From Streptococcus oralis subsp. dentisani (GTDB lineage Bacteria > Bacillota > Bacilli > Lactobacillales > Streptococcaceae): a DNA stretch of 64,000 bases. How positions within the stretch are numbered: position 1 is the stretch's first letter; each line of letters starts with the position of its first letter. The DNA lies in the NCBI RefSeq assembly GCF_002096335.1, contig NZ_NCUW01000025.1:1-64000 (forward strand), given 5' to 3'. The notes beneath the pieces were generated by a model, which was not told where the DNA came from, ran no database searches, and saw only the letters and a list, made by a program, of their open reading frames with translations. The translations under genes and the position numbers were made by a program. Positions 47,321 to 56,982 of this stretch are shown piece after piece.

Positions 47321-48246
47321 TGTCAACAATTGATAAAGAAAAATTTCAGTTCGTAAAACGTGACGATTTTGCCTCTGAAACAATTGATGCCCCTGCCTAT
47401 TCATACTGGGGTTCTGTATTTAGACAATTTCTAAAGAAAAAATCAACAGTCATTATGTTGGGAATCTTGGTTTCCATTATCTTGATGAGCTTTATTTATC
47501 CAATGTTCTCAGATTTTGACTTCAACGATGTAAGTAAGGTGAATGACTTTAGCGCTCGTTTTATCAAGCCCAATGCCGAACATTGGTTTGGTACAGATAG
47601 TAATGGTAAATCCTTGTTTGATGGGGTTTGGTTTGGTGCGCGTAACTCTATCCTCATCTCTGTAATTGCTACTTTTATTAACCTTGTAATTGGGGTTATT
47701 GTTGGTGGAATTTGGGGAATTTCAAAATCTGTTGACCGCGTCATGATGGAAGTTTATAACATTATTTCAAACATTCCATCTCTCTTGATTGTCATCGTCT
47801 TGACTTACTCAATTGGTGCTGGTTTCTGGAATTTGATTTTTGCCATGAGTGTGACAACTTGGATTGGGATTGCCTATATGATTCGTATCCAAATCATGCG
47901 TTACCGTGACTTGGAATACAACCTTGCTTCTCAAACATTGGGGACACCAACCTTTAAAATCATCGTTAAAAACATCATGCCGCAATTGGTATCCGTTATT
48001 GTTTCTACGATGACCTTGATGTTGCCAAGCTTCATCTCTTATGAAGCCTTCCTTTCCTTCTTTGGATTGGGATTGCCTGTAACAGTGCCAAGTCTGGGAC
48101 GTTTGATCTCAGATTACTCACAAAACGTTACGACCAACGCTTACTTGTTCTGGATTCCATTGACAACCTTGATCTTGGTATCTCTATCTCTCTTTGTTGT
48201 TGGTCAAAACCTAGCAGACGCTAGTGATCCACGTACACATAGATAG
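47320..48246 (+). CDS. amiD: Oligopeptide ABC transporter, permease
   Basis: This 308-residue OppC-type permease has an N-terminal cytosolic stretch, TM1 at about 45-65, and the BPD_transp_1 domain with EAA loop [20 protein letters not shown]. It forms a heterodimer with AmiC. AAAGGAGGC lies before the ATG at 47320. Confidence 0.93.
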   Translation: MSTIDKEKFQFVKRDDFASETIDAPAYSYWGSVFRQFLKKKSTVIMLGILVSIILMSFIYPMFSDFDFNDVSKVNDFSARFIKPNAEHWFGTDSNGKSLFDGVWFGARNSILISVIATFINLVIGVIVGGIWGISKSVDRVMMEVYNIISNIPSLLIVIVLTYSIGAGFWNLIFAMSVTTWIGIAYMIRIQIMRYRDLEYNLASQTLGTPTFKIIVKNIMPQLVSVIVSTMTLMLPSFISYEAFLSFFGLGLPVTVPSLGRLISDYSQNVTTNAYLFWIPLTTLILVSLSLFVVGQNLADASDPRTHR

Positions 48247-48254
48247 GAGTAGAC

Positions 48255-49322
48255 ATGATAAAAGAAAAAGATGTAATTTTGACTGCTCGTGATATTGTCG
48301 TGGAATTTGACGTTCGTGACAAAGTTCTGACGGCTATCCGAGGAGTTTCTCTGGACCTGATTGAGGGAGAAGTTCTTGCCTTGGTAGGCGAGTCCGGTTC
48401 TGGTAAATCTGTTTTAACAAAAACTTTTACAGGGATGTTAGAAGACAACGGACGTATTGCCCAAGGAAGTATCGACTATCGTGGACAAGACTTGACAGCT
48501 TTGACTTCTAACAAGGAATGGGAGAAGATTCGTGGTGCTAAAATTGCGACCATCTTCCAAGACCCTATGACAAGTTTGGACCCAATCAATACAATCGGTA
48601 GCCAAATCACTGAAGTTATCGTTAAACACCAAGGAAAAACAGCCAAGGAAGCCAAAGAGATGGCAATCGACTATATGAACAAGGTCGGAATTCCAGACGC
48701 TGAAAAACGTTTTGATGAGTATCCTTTCCAATATTCTGGTGGAATGCGCCAACGTATCGTTATCGCGATTGCCCTTGCATGTCGTCCAGATATCTTGATC
48801 TGTGACGAGCCAACAACGGCCCTTGATGTAACCATTCAAGCGCAAATCATTGATTTGCTTAAAACTTTACAAAATGAGTACCACTTTACCATTATCTTTA
48901 TCACCCATGACCTTGGTGTGGTAGCAAGTATTGCGGATAAGGTAGCGGTTATGTATGCTGGGGAAATTGTAGAATATGGAACGGTTGAGGAAGTCTTCTA
49001 CGATCCACGTCATCCTTATACTTGGAGTCTCTTGTCTAGCTTGCCTCAGCTTGCTGACGATAAAGGGGAATTGTACTCTATCCCAGGAACACCACCGTCT
49101 CTTTATACTGAGTTGAAAGGGGATGCCTTTGCCCTTCGTTCGGATTATGCGATGCAAATTGACTTTGAACATAAAGCACCTAAGTTTTCAGTCACTGATA
49201 CTCACTGGGCTAAGACTTGGTTGCTTCATGAGAATGCTCCTAAGGTTGAAAAACCTCAGGTCATTGCAGATTTGCATGGCAAGATTCGTGATAAAATGGG
49301 CTTTGCTCATCTAGAAGACTAG
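48255..49322 (+). CDS. amiE: Oligopeptide ABC transporter, ATP-binding protein
   Basis: This 355-residue ABC ATPase of the OppD type has Walker [15 protein letters not shown], signature [14 protein letters not shown], Walker [14 protein letters not shown] and the C-terminal oligo_HPY extension. OppD proteins often hold a 4Fe-4S cluster in this extension, but its usual cysteines are not evident here. It powers peptide import with AmiF. Confidence 0.93.
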   Translation: MIKEKDVILTARDIVVEFDVRDKVLTAIRGVSLDLIEGEVLALVGESGSGKSVLTKTFTGMLEDNGRIAQGSIDYRGQDLTALTSNKEWEKIRGAKIATIFQDPMTSLDPINTIGSQITEVIVKHQGKTAKEAKEMAIDYMNKVGIPDAEKRFDEYPFQYSGGMRQRIVIAIALACRPDILICDEPTTALDVTIQAQIIDLLKTLQNEYHFTIIFITHDLGVVASIADKVAVMYAGEIVEYGTVEEVFYDPRHPYTWSLLSSLPQLADDKGELYSIPGTPPSLYTELKGDAFALRSDYAMQIDFEHKAPKFSVTDTHWAKTWLLHENAPKVEKPQVIADLHGKIRDKMGFAHLED

Positions 49323-49332
49323 GAGGAAGGAA

Positions 49333-50262
49333 ATGTCTGAAAAATTAGTAGAAATTAAAGATTTAGAAATTTCCTTCGGTGAAGGAAGCAAGAAGTTTGT
49401 TGCGGTTAAAAACGCCAACTTCTTTATCAACAAGGGAGAAACTTTCTCTCTTGTAGGAGAGTCTGGTAGTGGGAAAACAACGATTGGTCGTGCCATCATT
49501 GGTTTAAATAATACCAGTAAAGGTGAGATTATCTTTGACGGGCAGAAAATTAATGGGAAAAAATCTCACAAGGAATCATCAGACTTGATTCGTCGTATCC
49601 AGATGATTTTCCAGGACCCTGCAGCTAGCTTGAATGAGCGTGCGACAGTTGACTATATCATCTCTGAAGGTCTTTACAACTATCACTTGTTCAAAGACGA
49701 AGAAGATCGAAAAGAAAAAGTTCAAAAGATGATTCATGAAGTTGGGCTTTTGAAAGAACACTTGACCCGTTACCCACACGAGTTTTCTGGTGGTCAACGT
49801 CAGCGTATCGGGATTGCCCGTGCCCTTGTGATGGAGCCTGATTTCGTTATTGCGGATGAGCCAATCTCTGCCTTGGACGTATCTGTTCGTGCACAGGTCT
49901 TAAACTTGCTCAAAAAATTCCAAAAAGAGTTGGGCTTGACCTATCTCTTTATCGCGCATGACTTGTCAGTTGTTCGCTTTATCTCAGACCGTATCGCGGT
50001 TATCTATAAGGGAGTTATCGTCGAAGTGGCGGAGACAGAGGAGTTGTTTAACAATCCTGTCCACCCTTATACTCAAGCGCTTCTATCTGCTGTGCCGATT
50101 CCAGATCCAATCTTGGAACGCAAGAAGGTCTTGAAAGTTTACGATCCTGATCAACATGATTATGAGACAGACAAGCCGTCTATGGTGGAGATTCGTCCAG
50201 GTCACTATGTTTGGGCCAATCAAGCAGAACTTTCTCGTTACAAGGAAGCTCTTAAAAAATAA
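49333..50262 (+). CDS. amiF: Oligopeptide ABC transporter, ATP-binding protein
   Basis: This 309-residue OppF-type ABC ATPase has Walker [15 protein letters not shown], signature [14 protein letters not shown] and Walker [14 protein letters not shown]. It is the last gene of the ami operon, ten bases after amiE, with GGAGGAAGG upstream of its ATG. Confidence 0.93.
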   Translation: MSEKLVEIKDLEISFGEGSKKFVAVKNANFFINKGETFSLVGESGSGKTTIGRAIIGLNNTSKGEIIFDGQKINGKKSHKESSDLIRRIQMIFQDPAASLNERATVDYIISEGLYNYHLFKDEEDRKEKVQKMIHEVGLLKEHLTRYPHEFSGGQRQRIGIARALVMEPDFVIADEPISALDVSVRAQVLNLLKKFQKELGLTYLFIAHDLSVVRFISDRIAVIYKGVIVEVAETEELFNNPVHPYTQALLSAVPIPDPILERKKVLKVYDPDQHDYETDKPSMVEIRPGHYVWANQAELSRYKEALKK

Positions 50263-50271
50263 ACAGATTAG

Positions 50272-50301
50272 GAGAGGACCGAAAGGTCTTCTCATTTTTA
50301 A
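50272..50301 (+). terminator. Terminator of ami operon
   Basis: GAGAGGACC pairs with GGTCTTCTC around the stable GAAA tetraloop, followed by ATTTTT. Confidence 0.85.
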
Positions 50302-50305
50302 TAGA

Positions 50306-50343
50306 AAAAATCCCCTTTTACTAGCTTGTAAAAGGGGGATTGT
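50306..50343 (-). terminator. Terminator of trkA-trkH
   Basis: AATCCCCCTTTTAC (from about 50308) pairs with GTAAAAGGGGGATT (to 50341). The A-run on the left gives Ts on the minus strand. Confidence 0.75.
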
Positions 50344-50350
50344 ATTGTAA

Positions 50351-51790
50351 TTAACGTTTAGACCAGGTACGTTTCATAAAGAGTAGCAAAATTGGGTAAA
50401 TCTCTAAGCGGCCTGCAATCATTGCAAATGAGAGGAGGATTTTAGAGATGGGACTAAAGATGGCAAAACTAGAGGTTGTACCTAGAATCGGTCCGATATT
50501 GTTAAAACAGCTGAAGACCGCACTGGTCACGACTAGAAAATCATTGCTATCAAGACTGACTATAAAGATGAGAGAGAGAATAATCATCATATAGATGGCA
50601 AAATACTTGAGAATCTTGTGTTGGGTATCCTTATCAATTACAGTTTTATTAACATGGAGAGTCAAGACACGGTGAGGAGATAAGATGGACAGAATCTGAT
50701 TTTTTGCGATTTTAGAGAGGATGAGTCCTCTGATCACCTTAAGACCACCTGCAGTTGAGCCAGCTGAACCACCGATTGCCATGAGGAAGAGGAGGATAAA
50801 CTGGGAGAAGAGAGGCCAGTTGGTGATATCTCCGTAACCAAAACCTGTTGTCGTGATGATGTTGGAAACCTGAAAGAAGGCCATTTCAACACTTTTAGAG
50901 ACACCTTGGTAGAGGTGGAGCGTATTAAGAGTAATCAAGCCGGTAGAAACTAGGACAATGATTACATATGCTCGTAGTTCTTCATCTCCAAAGAAGGCCT
51001 TGACCCGACGGAGCATGAGGAAGTAATACAGGTTAAAATTGACACCGAAAACCAGAACGCCAAAACTGACAAGATAGGTAATCAGGGAACTGCCGTAATG
51101 GGCAATTCCATCGTTGTAGACGGTGAATCCCCCGGTTCCCGCTGTTCCCATAGCGATGACAAAGCTATCAAACAAGGGCATACCTGCTAAATAGTAGATG
51201 ACGACAAAGAGGGAGAAGAGCCCGAGGTAAAGGAGATAGAGGATCTGGGCAGTGTTTTTCAGTTTGGATACAACCTTACCAAAGACAGGACCAGGGACCT
51301 CTGCCTTCATCACCTCTAAGTGACTATTCTTAGCATTGTCCATAATGGCAAGCGCAAAGACAAGCACCCCCATCCCTCCAATCAAGTGGGTGAAACTTCG
51401 CCAGAAGAGGAGAGAACGACTGAGAACCGAGACATCTGTTAGAATGGTCGCTCCTGTAGTTGTGAAACCAGAACTAATTTCAAAGAAGGCATCAATGACA
51501 CTTGGGATTTGTCCTGAAAAGACAAAGGGAAGCGCTCCAAAGAAAGACCAGAGAATCCAACAGAGGGCAACGATTAAGACACCCTCCTTGGCATAAATCC
51601 GCTGATTTTTCGGTTTTCGTAAAACGCCTAGACCACCGAGAAGGACTAAAATTCCAATCGTAGTAAAAAGAGCTGTAAACACTTGGCTGGATTCTTGATA
51701 ATAGGTCGCTACACTCACAGGCACTAGGAGTAGAATAGCCTCAATCAAGAGAAGTTTTGAGAGGAGGTAACGAATCATACTTTTATTCAT
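50351..51790 (-). CDS. trkH: Trk/Ktr-type potassium transporter, membrane subunit
   Basis: This 479-residue channel-like protein has four pseudo-repeats. Selectivity-filter glycines are seen in SSGFTTTGAT, MGTAGTGGFT, NIITTTGFGYGD and CFNNIGPILG. It imports K+ with TrkA, whose gene lies three bases upstream on the same strand. The third filter (TTTGFG) and the GGSAGSTAGG intramembrane loop are preserved, so it should be functional. Confidence 0.92.
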   Translation of the reverse strand: MNKSMIRYLLSKLLLIEAILLLVPVSVATYYQESSQVFTALFTTIGILVLLGGLGVLRKPKNQRIYAKEGVLIVALCWILWSFFGALPFVFSGQIPSVIDAFFEISSGFTTTGATILTDVSVLSRSLLFWRSFTHLIGGMGVLVFALAIMDNAKNSHLEVMKAEVPGPVFGKVVSKLKNTAQILYLLYLGLFSLFVVIYYLAGMPLFDSFVIAMGTAGTGGFTVYNDGIAHYGSSLITYLVSFGVLVFGVNFNLYYFLMLRRVKAFFGDEELRAYVIIVLVSTGLITLNTLHLYQGVSKSVEMAFFQVSNIITTTGFGYGDITNWPLFSQFILLFLMAIGGSAGSTAGGLKVIRGLILSKIAKNQILSILSPHRVLTLHVNKTVIDKDTQHKILKYFAIYMMIILSLIFIVSLDSNDFLVVTSAVFSCFNNIGPILGTTSSFAIFSPISKILLSFAMIAGRLEIYPILLLFMKRTWSKR

Positions 51791-51793
51791 TTT

Positions 51794-53143
51794 TTACCTC
51801 TCAATCAAATCATAAATTTTGGTGATGTTTGGTAGCAGGGTAGTTACCAGTAACTGGTCTCCGACCTCCAGTGTATCCTCTCCAGTAGGGAAGATTGTTT
51901 TTCCTTTTCGGATAATAGCTGCGATGAGAACCCCTTTTTTCAATTTTAACTGTGAAAGAGGTTTGGCAGTCATTTTATTAGCTTCCTTGATTTGGAATTG
52001 GAGAGTTTCAATTTGTCCGTTTGCTAGATGGTGCATGGCTTGAAGATCTGAGTATTGGGCGTTTACTCGACCACGGATAAAGTGCATAATGGTATCTACC
52101 GCGATGCTTTTTGGTGTAATGATACTTGAAAAATCAGGCGCATGGATGATTTCTAGGAGGCTAGTTCGGTTGACCTTGGTGATATTCTTATGGACGCCAA
52201 CACGGTCAAGGAACATAGAGGTGATGATATTTTCCTCATCAACTCCAGTCAAGGTTGCGACTGCGTCGTAGTGAGGAGCACTTTCTTCTAGTAAGATATC
52301 TTTGGCAGTCCCATCTCCCTGAACGATATAGAGATTTGGGAATTTTTCACTAAAGAAACGGGCTCTTTCAGGGTTAATCTCGATGACCTTGGTATCGATA
52401 CGGCTGTCTTTCAAAATGCCAAGTAGATAATAAGCGATTTTTCCAGCCCCGACGATAAGTAAGCTTTTCACTGCACGCGATTTGAAATAGTTGTGGAAAA
52501 GCATCATATCCACACGATTTCCCGTAACAAAAATCCTATCCTTGTCCTGGATAGTGACATCACCACTTGGAATCATGAGTTGATGGTCTCTTTCCATAGC
52601 ACAGACAATGATGTTGCCAAATTTTTTACGGAAGTCTGAGATTGGCATTTGACAGAGCCCGCTAGAATCTTTGATAACAAACTCCATCAGGCTGACACGA
52701 CCCCCAGCAAAACGTTCAACTGAGAGGGCATTAGGAAAATCGATGATATTTGAGATGGCACGGGCTGCTAAGAGTTCTGGATTAACGATAAGTGAAAATC
52801 CAAGAATATTTTTCTCTTTAAAATAGGCATTAGAGTATTCAGGATTTCGCACCCGAACGATGGTTTCTTTAGCGCCCATTTTTTTAGCCAGTACCGCTGA
52901 AATCATATTCACTTCATCGTATTCAGTTAGAGCGATAAAGATATCACACTCTTGGACACCGGCTTGCTCTAAGATAGTAAAGTCGGCACCATTTCCAAGG
53001 AGGCCCATGATATCAAAGCGACTGACAATATGGTTCAGTACAGCTTCATTTTGCTCGATGAGGACAACGTCATGTTTTTCTGCAACTAGTGAACGACAGA
53101 GGGCAAAACCGACTTTCCCTCCACCAACAAGGACAATTTTCAT
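51794..53143 (-). CDS. trkA: Trk potassium system regulatory subunit
   Basis: This 449-residue cytosolic protein has two RCK_N nucleotide-binding domains (GGGKVGFALCRSL at 7-19; GAGKIAYYLLGIL near 232) each followed by an RCK_C domain. It binds NAD(H)/ATP and gates TrkH. The RCK_C domains of related proteins bind c-di-AMP, but binding residues cannot be confirmed here. The minus-strand start has no strong ribosome binding site (TAGGTTTTTTAT). Confidence 0.92.
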   Translation of the reverse strand: MKIVLVGGGKVGFALCRSLVAEKHDVVLIEQNEAVLNHIVSRFDIMGLLGNGADFTILEQAGVQECDIFIALTEYDEVNMISAVLAKKMGAKETIVRVRNPEYSNAYFKEKNILGFSLIVNPELLAARAISNIIDFPNALSVERFAGGRVSLMEFVIKDSSGLCQMPISDFRKKFGNIIVCAMERDHQLMIPSGDVTIQDKDRIFVTGNRVDMMLFHNYFKSRAVKSLLIVGAGKIAYYLLGILKDSRIDTKVIEINPERARFFSEKFPNLYIVQGDGTAKDILLEESAPHYDAVATLTGVDEENIITSMFLDRVGVHKNITKVNRTSLLEIIHAPDFSSIITPKSIAVDTIMHFIRGRVNAQYSDLQAMHHLANGQIETLQFQIKEANKMTAKPLSQLKLKKGVLIAAIIRKGKTIFPTGEDTLEVGDQLLVTTLLPNITKIYDLIER

Positions 53144-53385
53144 ATAAAAAACCTACTTTTTCATGATGTAACTATCATACCCTTTTTTAGCAAAAAATGC
53201 ACTTGCCAAGGCGATTTTTAGGGGGAGAAAGGGCTTTTTCAAGTTTTTGAAGATAAATATACTTAACTTCTATAACAGCGTCTCTGACTTGAAGTGATTT
53301 TACTCTTTTACTATCCCTTTTCAGAAATGGAATGACCAAACATGAAAATATCATCAAAAAAAGTAAAAAAATCAAATCGTTTCTA

Positions 53386-53413
53386 TTGACATTGATTCTG
53401 AAAGTGTTATACT
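53386..53413 (+). promoter_or_regulatory. Promoter of candidate small RNA
   Basis: A perfect TTGACA (53386-53391) and TATACT (53408-53413) with a 16-base spacer face an RNA, not a start codon. This is one of the strongest promoters in the window. Confidence 0.75.
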
Positions 53414-53419
53414 AAGAAA

Positions 53420-53521
53420 GTAGTTTCGCTGATTTACTTCAAACCTGTTGTGAGGTAAGTTAACGACGCCTTAACCACGCTGTTTGCTGAGCTTGACTCC
53501 GGGCAGTGTGGCTATTTTTTT
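53420..53521 (+). ncRNA. Candidate structured small RNA or attenuated leader of trmL
   Basis: About 100 bases run from the predicted transcription start to a T7 run. Three stems are visible: TTACTTCA/TGAGGTAA (53434-53441 with 53451-53458), GTTAA/TTAAC (53459-53463 with 53471-53475) and CCACGCTG/CAGTGTGG (53475-53482 with 53504-53511). The last is followed by CTATTTTTTT, an intrinsic terminator. No ORF with a start signal fits inside. I do not recognise it as T-box, FMN, preQ1, SAM, THF or a CiaR-dependent csRNA. The rest of 53144-53385 holds nothing I recognise. Confidence 0.6.
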
Positions 53522-53544
53522 GCAATGATAAAAGGAAGCCAGTC

Positions 53545-54048
53545 ATGACAAATCACATTGTTTTATTTGAACCTCAGATTCCACAAAATACTGGTAACAT
53601 CGCGCGTACCTGTGCTGCGACCAATTCTCCTCTCCACATCATCAAACCGATGGGCTTTCCCATTGATGATCGCAAGATGAAGCGGGCTGGTTTGGATTAC
53701 TGGGATAAACTTGAGATTTATTTTTATGACAGTTTGGAAGATTTCATGTCTCAGATGGAGGGAAAACTCTATCTGGTTTCGAAATTTGCTGAAAAGGTTT
53801 ATTCTGAAGCAGATTTGGCAAGTGGTGGGGATTATTATTTTCTCTTCGGACGTGAGGATAAAGGCTTGCCAGAGGATTTTATGCGTGAACATCCAGAGAA
53901 AGCTCTCCGTATCCCTATGAATGACGAGCATGTTCGCAGCCTCAATGTTTCCAATACGGTCTGCATGATTGTCTATGAAGCTCTTCGTCAGCAAAATTTT
54001 GCTGGTTTAGAGCTCATTCACACCTATGAAGCGGATAAATTGAAATAA
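53545..54048 (+). CDS. trmL: tRNA (cytidine/uridine34-2'-O)-methyltransferase
   Basis: This 167-residue minimal SPOUT protein has [19 protein letters not shown] (motif 1), [13 protein letters not shown] (motif 2) and [20 protein letters not shown] (motif 3). TrmL methylates the wobble ribose of leucine tRNAs. ATG 53545 has AAAGGAAG upstream. The sequence upstream of it contains the small RNA terminator, so expression may depend on read-through. Confidence 0.9.
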   Translation: MTNHIVLFEPQIPQNTGNIARTCAATNSPLHIIKPMGFPIDDRKMKRAGLDYWDKLEIYFYDSLEDFMSQMEGKLYLVSKFAEKVYSEADLASGGDYYFLFGREDKGLPEDFMREHPEKALRIPMNDEHVRSLNVSNTVCMIVYEALRQQNFAGLELIHTYEADKLK

Positions 54049-54052
54049 ACAA

Positions 54053-54086
54053 AATGCTTGCACTTGCAAGCGTTTTTTGTTATGAT
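54053..54086 (+). promoter_or_regulatory. trmL terminator overlapping ribU promoter
   Basis: GCTTGC-ACTT-GCAAGC (about 54056-54071) followed by GTTTTTTG is the trmL terminator. TTGCAC (54058-54063) and TATGAT (54081-54086), 17 bases apart, are the promoter for the riboswitch transcript and lie within the same sequence. Confidence 0.65.
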
Positions 54087-54089
54087 AAA

Positions 54090-54305
54090 AAGGTCTTCAG
54101 GGCAGGGTGTAATTCCCGACCGGCGGTAAATTTGACTAGCTATTTTAGCTTTCTCGTCGTTGTCTTGTCTCGATATACTTTAAGTATTATCTTCGACTGC
54201 GACGCCCAGGTAAATCTAAAATATCTTGGCCAAATAAGTCCGCGAGCGCAAGCTGATGTGGTGCGATTCCACAACCGACAGTATAGTCTGGATGGGAGAA
54301 GACGA
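54090..54305 (+). promoter_or_regulatory. FMN riboswitch (RFN element) with enlarged P3 arm
   Basis: The conserved FMN aptamer segments occur in order. They are AGGTCTTCAGGGCAGGGTG and ATTCCCGACCGGCGGTAA (ending 54130), AAGTCCGCGAGC (54236-54247), TGTGGTGCGATTCCACA, and CCGACAGTATAGTCTGGATG with GGGAGAAGAC closing P1 (GTCTTC with GAAGAC). Between GGCGGTAA and AAGTCCGC lies a 105-nt extra arm. FMN binding should shut off ribU. Confidence 0.92.
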
Positions 54306-54410
54306 AAGAATAGCTTTGTCTGTTCTGATGAGTTTATAGATAAATTGCAACCGCTTGCTCAAAGGAGTGAGGGGAAACTTTTGGGATATAAAAAGTGAGA
54401 ATAGATAGAG

Positions 54411-54456
54411 GGATCCTTTCCAACTTCTTCTGATTTTATAGAAAATTGGAGGAACC
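54411..54456 (+). promoter_or_regulatory. Shine-Dalgarno sequestering helix of ribU
   Basis: GGATCCTTTCCAA (54411-54423) is largely complementary to TTGGAGGAACC (54446-54456), which contains the ribU ribosome binding site. This suggests that the riboswitch acts on translation initiation. No T-run terminator is seen between aptamer and gene. Confidence 0.55.
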
Positions 54457-54460
54457 TGTT

Positions 54461-55024
54461 ATGACAAACACACGTCGACTTTCGACCATTGCGATTTTAT
54501 CAGCCATCTCATTTGTGCTGATGTACTTTGACTTTCCGCTTTTACCAGCGGCGTCCTTCCTCAAGATCGAATTTAGTATCTTGCCAATCCTTGTGGGCTT
54601 GGTAGTGATGGACTTGCCTGCTGCCCTAGGGATTCTCTTGCTGCGGTCACTCTTGAAATTGCTTCTGAACAGTCAAGGAGTGAATACTTACATTGGGTTG
54701 CCAATGAATATCGTAGCCTTGGGAGTTTTTGTGATCGCTTTTGGTTTGATATGGAAAAAGGAACGTAGCACTCTTCGTTTTCTACTAGCATCTCTAGCGG
54801 GAACTGTTGGATTGACTGTGGCTATGTTGGTTCTCAACTATGTCTATGCTGTTCCTTTGTACGCGAAGTTTGCCAACTTTGATATTGGAAAAATTATGGG
54901 ACTTTCCAACTACCTAATGACTATGGTATTACCTTTTAACTTGATTGAAGGTGTAATTTTTGCCATTTCATTCTGGTTGTTGTATGTTCTTTTGAAACCA
55001 ACCTTAAAACATTATGAGAGATAA
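54461..55024 (+). CDS. ribU: Riboflavin ECF transporter S component
   Basis: This 187-residue membrane protein has six helices. It begins MTNTRRLSTIAILSAISFVL and has the AxxxA-like ECF interaction pattern in helix 1. It captures riboflavin and works with a shared EcfAA'T energising module, not in this window. ATG 54461 lies 8 bases after GGAGG. Control by the FMN riboswitch upstream confirms the substrate class. Confidence 0.92.
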   Translation: MTNTRRLSTIAILSAISFVLMYFDFPLLPAASFLKIEFSILPILVGLVVMDLPAALGILLLRSLLKLLLNSQGVNTYIGLPMNIVALGVFVIAFGLIWKKERSTLRFLLASLAGTVGLTVAMLVLNYVYAVPLYAKFANFDIGKIMGLSNYLMTMVLPFNLIEGVIFAISFWLLYVLLKPTLKHYER

Positions 55025-55664
55025 ACAAACATTTTTAATGAAGGGCAGTTTTGCCCTTTTACTTTTCGTCCTTCTTGGCTATACGGTTAAGTTTTACCCT
55101 GAAACGCTGGTCGGTTTTGACCAATCGATTCAGACTGCCATTCGAGGAGACTTGCCAGATTATTTGACAGTTTTATTCCGTGCACTTACGCATTTGATTG
55201 ATATTCCAGTGATTATCACCTGGGTTGCCATCGCAGCCTTTATCTTTTATCGTAAGCAGTGGAAGATAGAAAGTTTCTTTATGTTGGGGAATCTGGCTTT
55301 GGCAGGTCTTTTAATCGTGACCTTTAAAAATATCTACCAGCGCCCACGACCAGCTATCTTACACCTAGTCGAGGAGAAGGGATTTTCCTTCCCAAGCGGC
55401 CATTCTTTGGCTGTAACCTTGATGGTAGGTACTTTGATTGTCATTCTCAGTCAACGGATGAAAGATCCAGTCTGGAGAAAAATCGTGCAAATCGTCCTTG
55501 GTCTTTACCTAGTCAGTGTGTTGGTATCAAGGGTCTATCTGGGAGTTCACTACCCATCAGACGTCCTTGCCAGTCTCTGTGTGGGTTTGGGAGTACTGTT
55601 TATCGAGTTTCCCTTCTATGACAAGCTCCGCTTCCAATGGCGATTTAAAGGTAAGCAGAAGTGA
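55014..55664 (+). CDS. PAP2-family membrane phosphatase
   Basis: This 216-residue protein has five to six membrane helices and the three phosphatase motifs: KNIYQRPRP (about 104-112), PSGHS (about 128-132) and SRVYLGVHYPSDVLAS (about 165-180). Such enzymes act on undecaprenyl pyrophosphate or phosphatidyl-glycerophosphate at the outer face of the membrane. The gene overlaps ribU by 11 bases and so falls under the same FMN control, although its function looks unrelated. Confidence 0.9.
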   Translation: MRDKQTFLMKGSFALLLFVLLGYTVKFYPETLVGFDQSIQTAIRGDLPDYLTVLFRALTHLIDIPVIITWVAIAAFIFYRKQWKIESFFMLGNLALAGLLIVTFKNIYQRPRPAILHLVEEKGFSFPSGHSLAVTLMVGTLIVILSQRMKDPVWRKIVQIVLGLYLVSVLVSRVYLGVHYPSDVLASLCVGLGVLFIEFPFYDKLRFQWRFKGKQK

Positions 55665-55699
55665 GATAGGTCTTGCAAGAATGGTAAAAATCTGATAAA

Positions 55700-55892
55700 C
55701 TAAGTAGTAATTGAATAGAAATCCGTAAGACTAGTAACTCAAGGGAAGTATATCAGGGAGGAGAGCCGTGACTGCAAGCTCTCTATATGAAAGCTGGGTG
55801 AATTCACTTGCGCATGGATTTAGAAATGAAGGTCTGACTTGTCAGATGAAACGGATGGTACCGCGTGTCAACGCTCCGAGTGGAGTTTTTGG
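55700..55892 (+). promoter_or_regulatory. T-box leader, phenylalanine-specific
   Basis: Stem I elements (GGGAGGAGAGC and GCTCTCT) enclose a specifier region GTGAATTCACT; TTC at 55803-55805 matches Phe. The T-box GGATGGTACCGCGTG (55853-55867) pairs with the tRNA 3' end. ACGCTCC/GGAGT with TTTTT (55871-55890) is the terminator. Uncharged tRNA-Phe would allow pheS expression. Confidence 0.93.
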
Positions 55893-55935
55893 CATGTGGT
55901 TTTCTTTTTATCTACGAGAGACTGATGGAGGAATT

Positions 55936-56982
55936 ATGTCAACTATTGAAGAACAATTAAAAGCGCTTCGCGAAGAAACGCTGGCTAGCTTGAAGCAGAT
56001 TACTGCTGAAAATGAAAAAGAGATGCAAGATTTGCGTGTCTCTATCCTTGGGAAAAAAGGATCGCTTACTGAAATCCTTAAAGGGATGAAAGATGTCTCT
56101 GCTGAGATGCGCCCAATCATCGGGAAACATGTCAATGAAGCTCGTGATGTCTTGACAGCAGCCTTCGAAGAAACAGCTAAGCTTTTGGAAGAAAAGAAAG
56201 TTGAAGCTCAACTAGCTAGCGAGAGCATCGATGTGACCCTTCCAGGTCGTCCAGTTGCGACTGGTCACCGTCACGTTCTCACACAAACCAGTGAAGAAAT
56301 CGAAGATATTTTCATTGGGATGGGGTACCAAGTCGTGGATGGTTTTGAAGTGGAGCAAGACTACTATAACTTTGAACGTATGAACCTTCCAAAAGACCAC
56401 CCAGCTCGTGATATGCAGGACACTTTTTATATCACAGAAGAAATCTTGCTTCGTACGCACACGTCTCCTGTTCAGGCGCGTGCTATGGATGCCCATGATT
56501 TTTCAAAAGGTCCTTTGAAAATGATCTCACCAGGACGTGTGTTCCGTCGTGATACGGACGATGCGACCCACAGTCACCAGTTCCACCAAATCGAAGGATT
56601 GGTTGTTGGGAAAAACATCTCTATGGCAGACCTTCAAGGAACGCTTCAATTGATCGTCCAAAAAATGTTTGGTGAAGAGCGTCAGATCCGTCTGCGTCCA
56701 TCTTATTTCCCATTCACAGAGCCATCTGTTGAAGTGGATGTTTCCTGCTTCAAGTGTGGTGGAGAAGGCTGTAACGTATGTAAGAAAACAGGTTGGATTG
56801 AGATTATGGGTGCCGGTATGGTTCACCCACGTGTCCTTGAAATGAGTGGAATCGATGCGACTGTTTACTCTGGCTTTGCCTTTGGTCTTGGACAAGAGCG
56901 TGTCGCTATGCTCCGTTACGGAATCAACGATATCCGTGGGTTCTATCAAGGAGATGTCCGCTTCTCAGAACAGTTTAAATAA
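55936..56982 (+). CDS. pheS: Phenylalanine-tRNA ligase alpha subunit
   Basis: This 348-residue class II synthetase subunit has an N-terminal coiled coil (1-90), then motif 2 [20 protein letters not shown] and motif 3 [17 protein letters not shown]. The cysteine cluster [17 protein letters not shown] is typical of Gram-positive PheS. ATG 55936 follows GGAGGAATT. A frame open from 55768 runs through the T-box and is not used. Confidence 0.96.
   Translation: MSTIEEQLKALREETLASLKQITAENEKEMQDLRVSILGKKGSLTEILKGMKDVSAEMRPIIGKHVNEARDVLTAAFEETAKLLEEKKVEAQLASESIDVTLPGRPVATGHRHVLTQTSEEIEDIFIGMGYQVVDGFEVEQDYYNFERMNLPKDHPARDMQDTFYITEEILLRTHTSPVQARAMDAHDFSKGPLKMISPGRVFRRDTDDATHSHQFHQIEGLVVGKNISMADLQGTLQLIVQKMFGEERQIRLRPSYFPFTEPSVEVDVSCFKCGGEGCNVCKKTGWIEIMGAGMVHPRVLEMSGIDATVYSGFAFGLGQERVAMLRYGINDIRGFYQGDVRFSEQFK

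Noticed and set aside
53386..53521. Candidate RNA as a CiaR-dependent csRNA
   Set aside because: No TTTAAG-N5-TTTAAG repeat is present near its promoter, and the typical csRNA sequence is not recognisable.
55768..55935. N-terminal extension of pheS by 56 residues
   Set aside because: This stretch is the T-box leader including its terminator. The good ribosome binding site and family start are at 55936.
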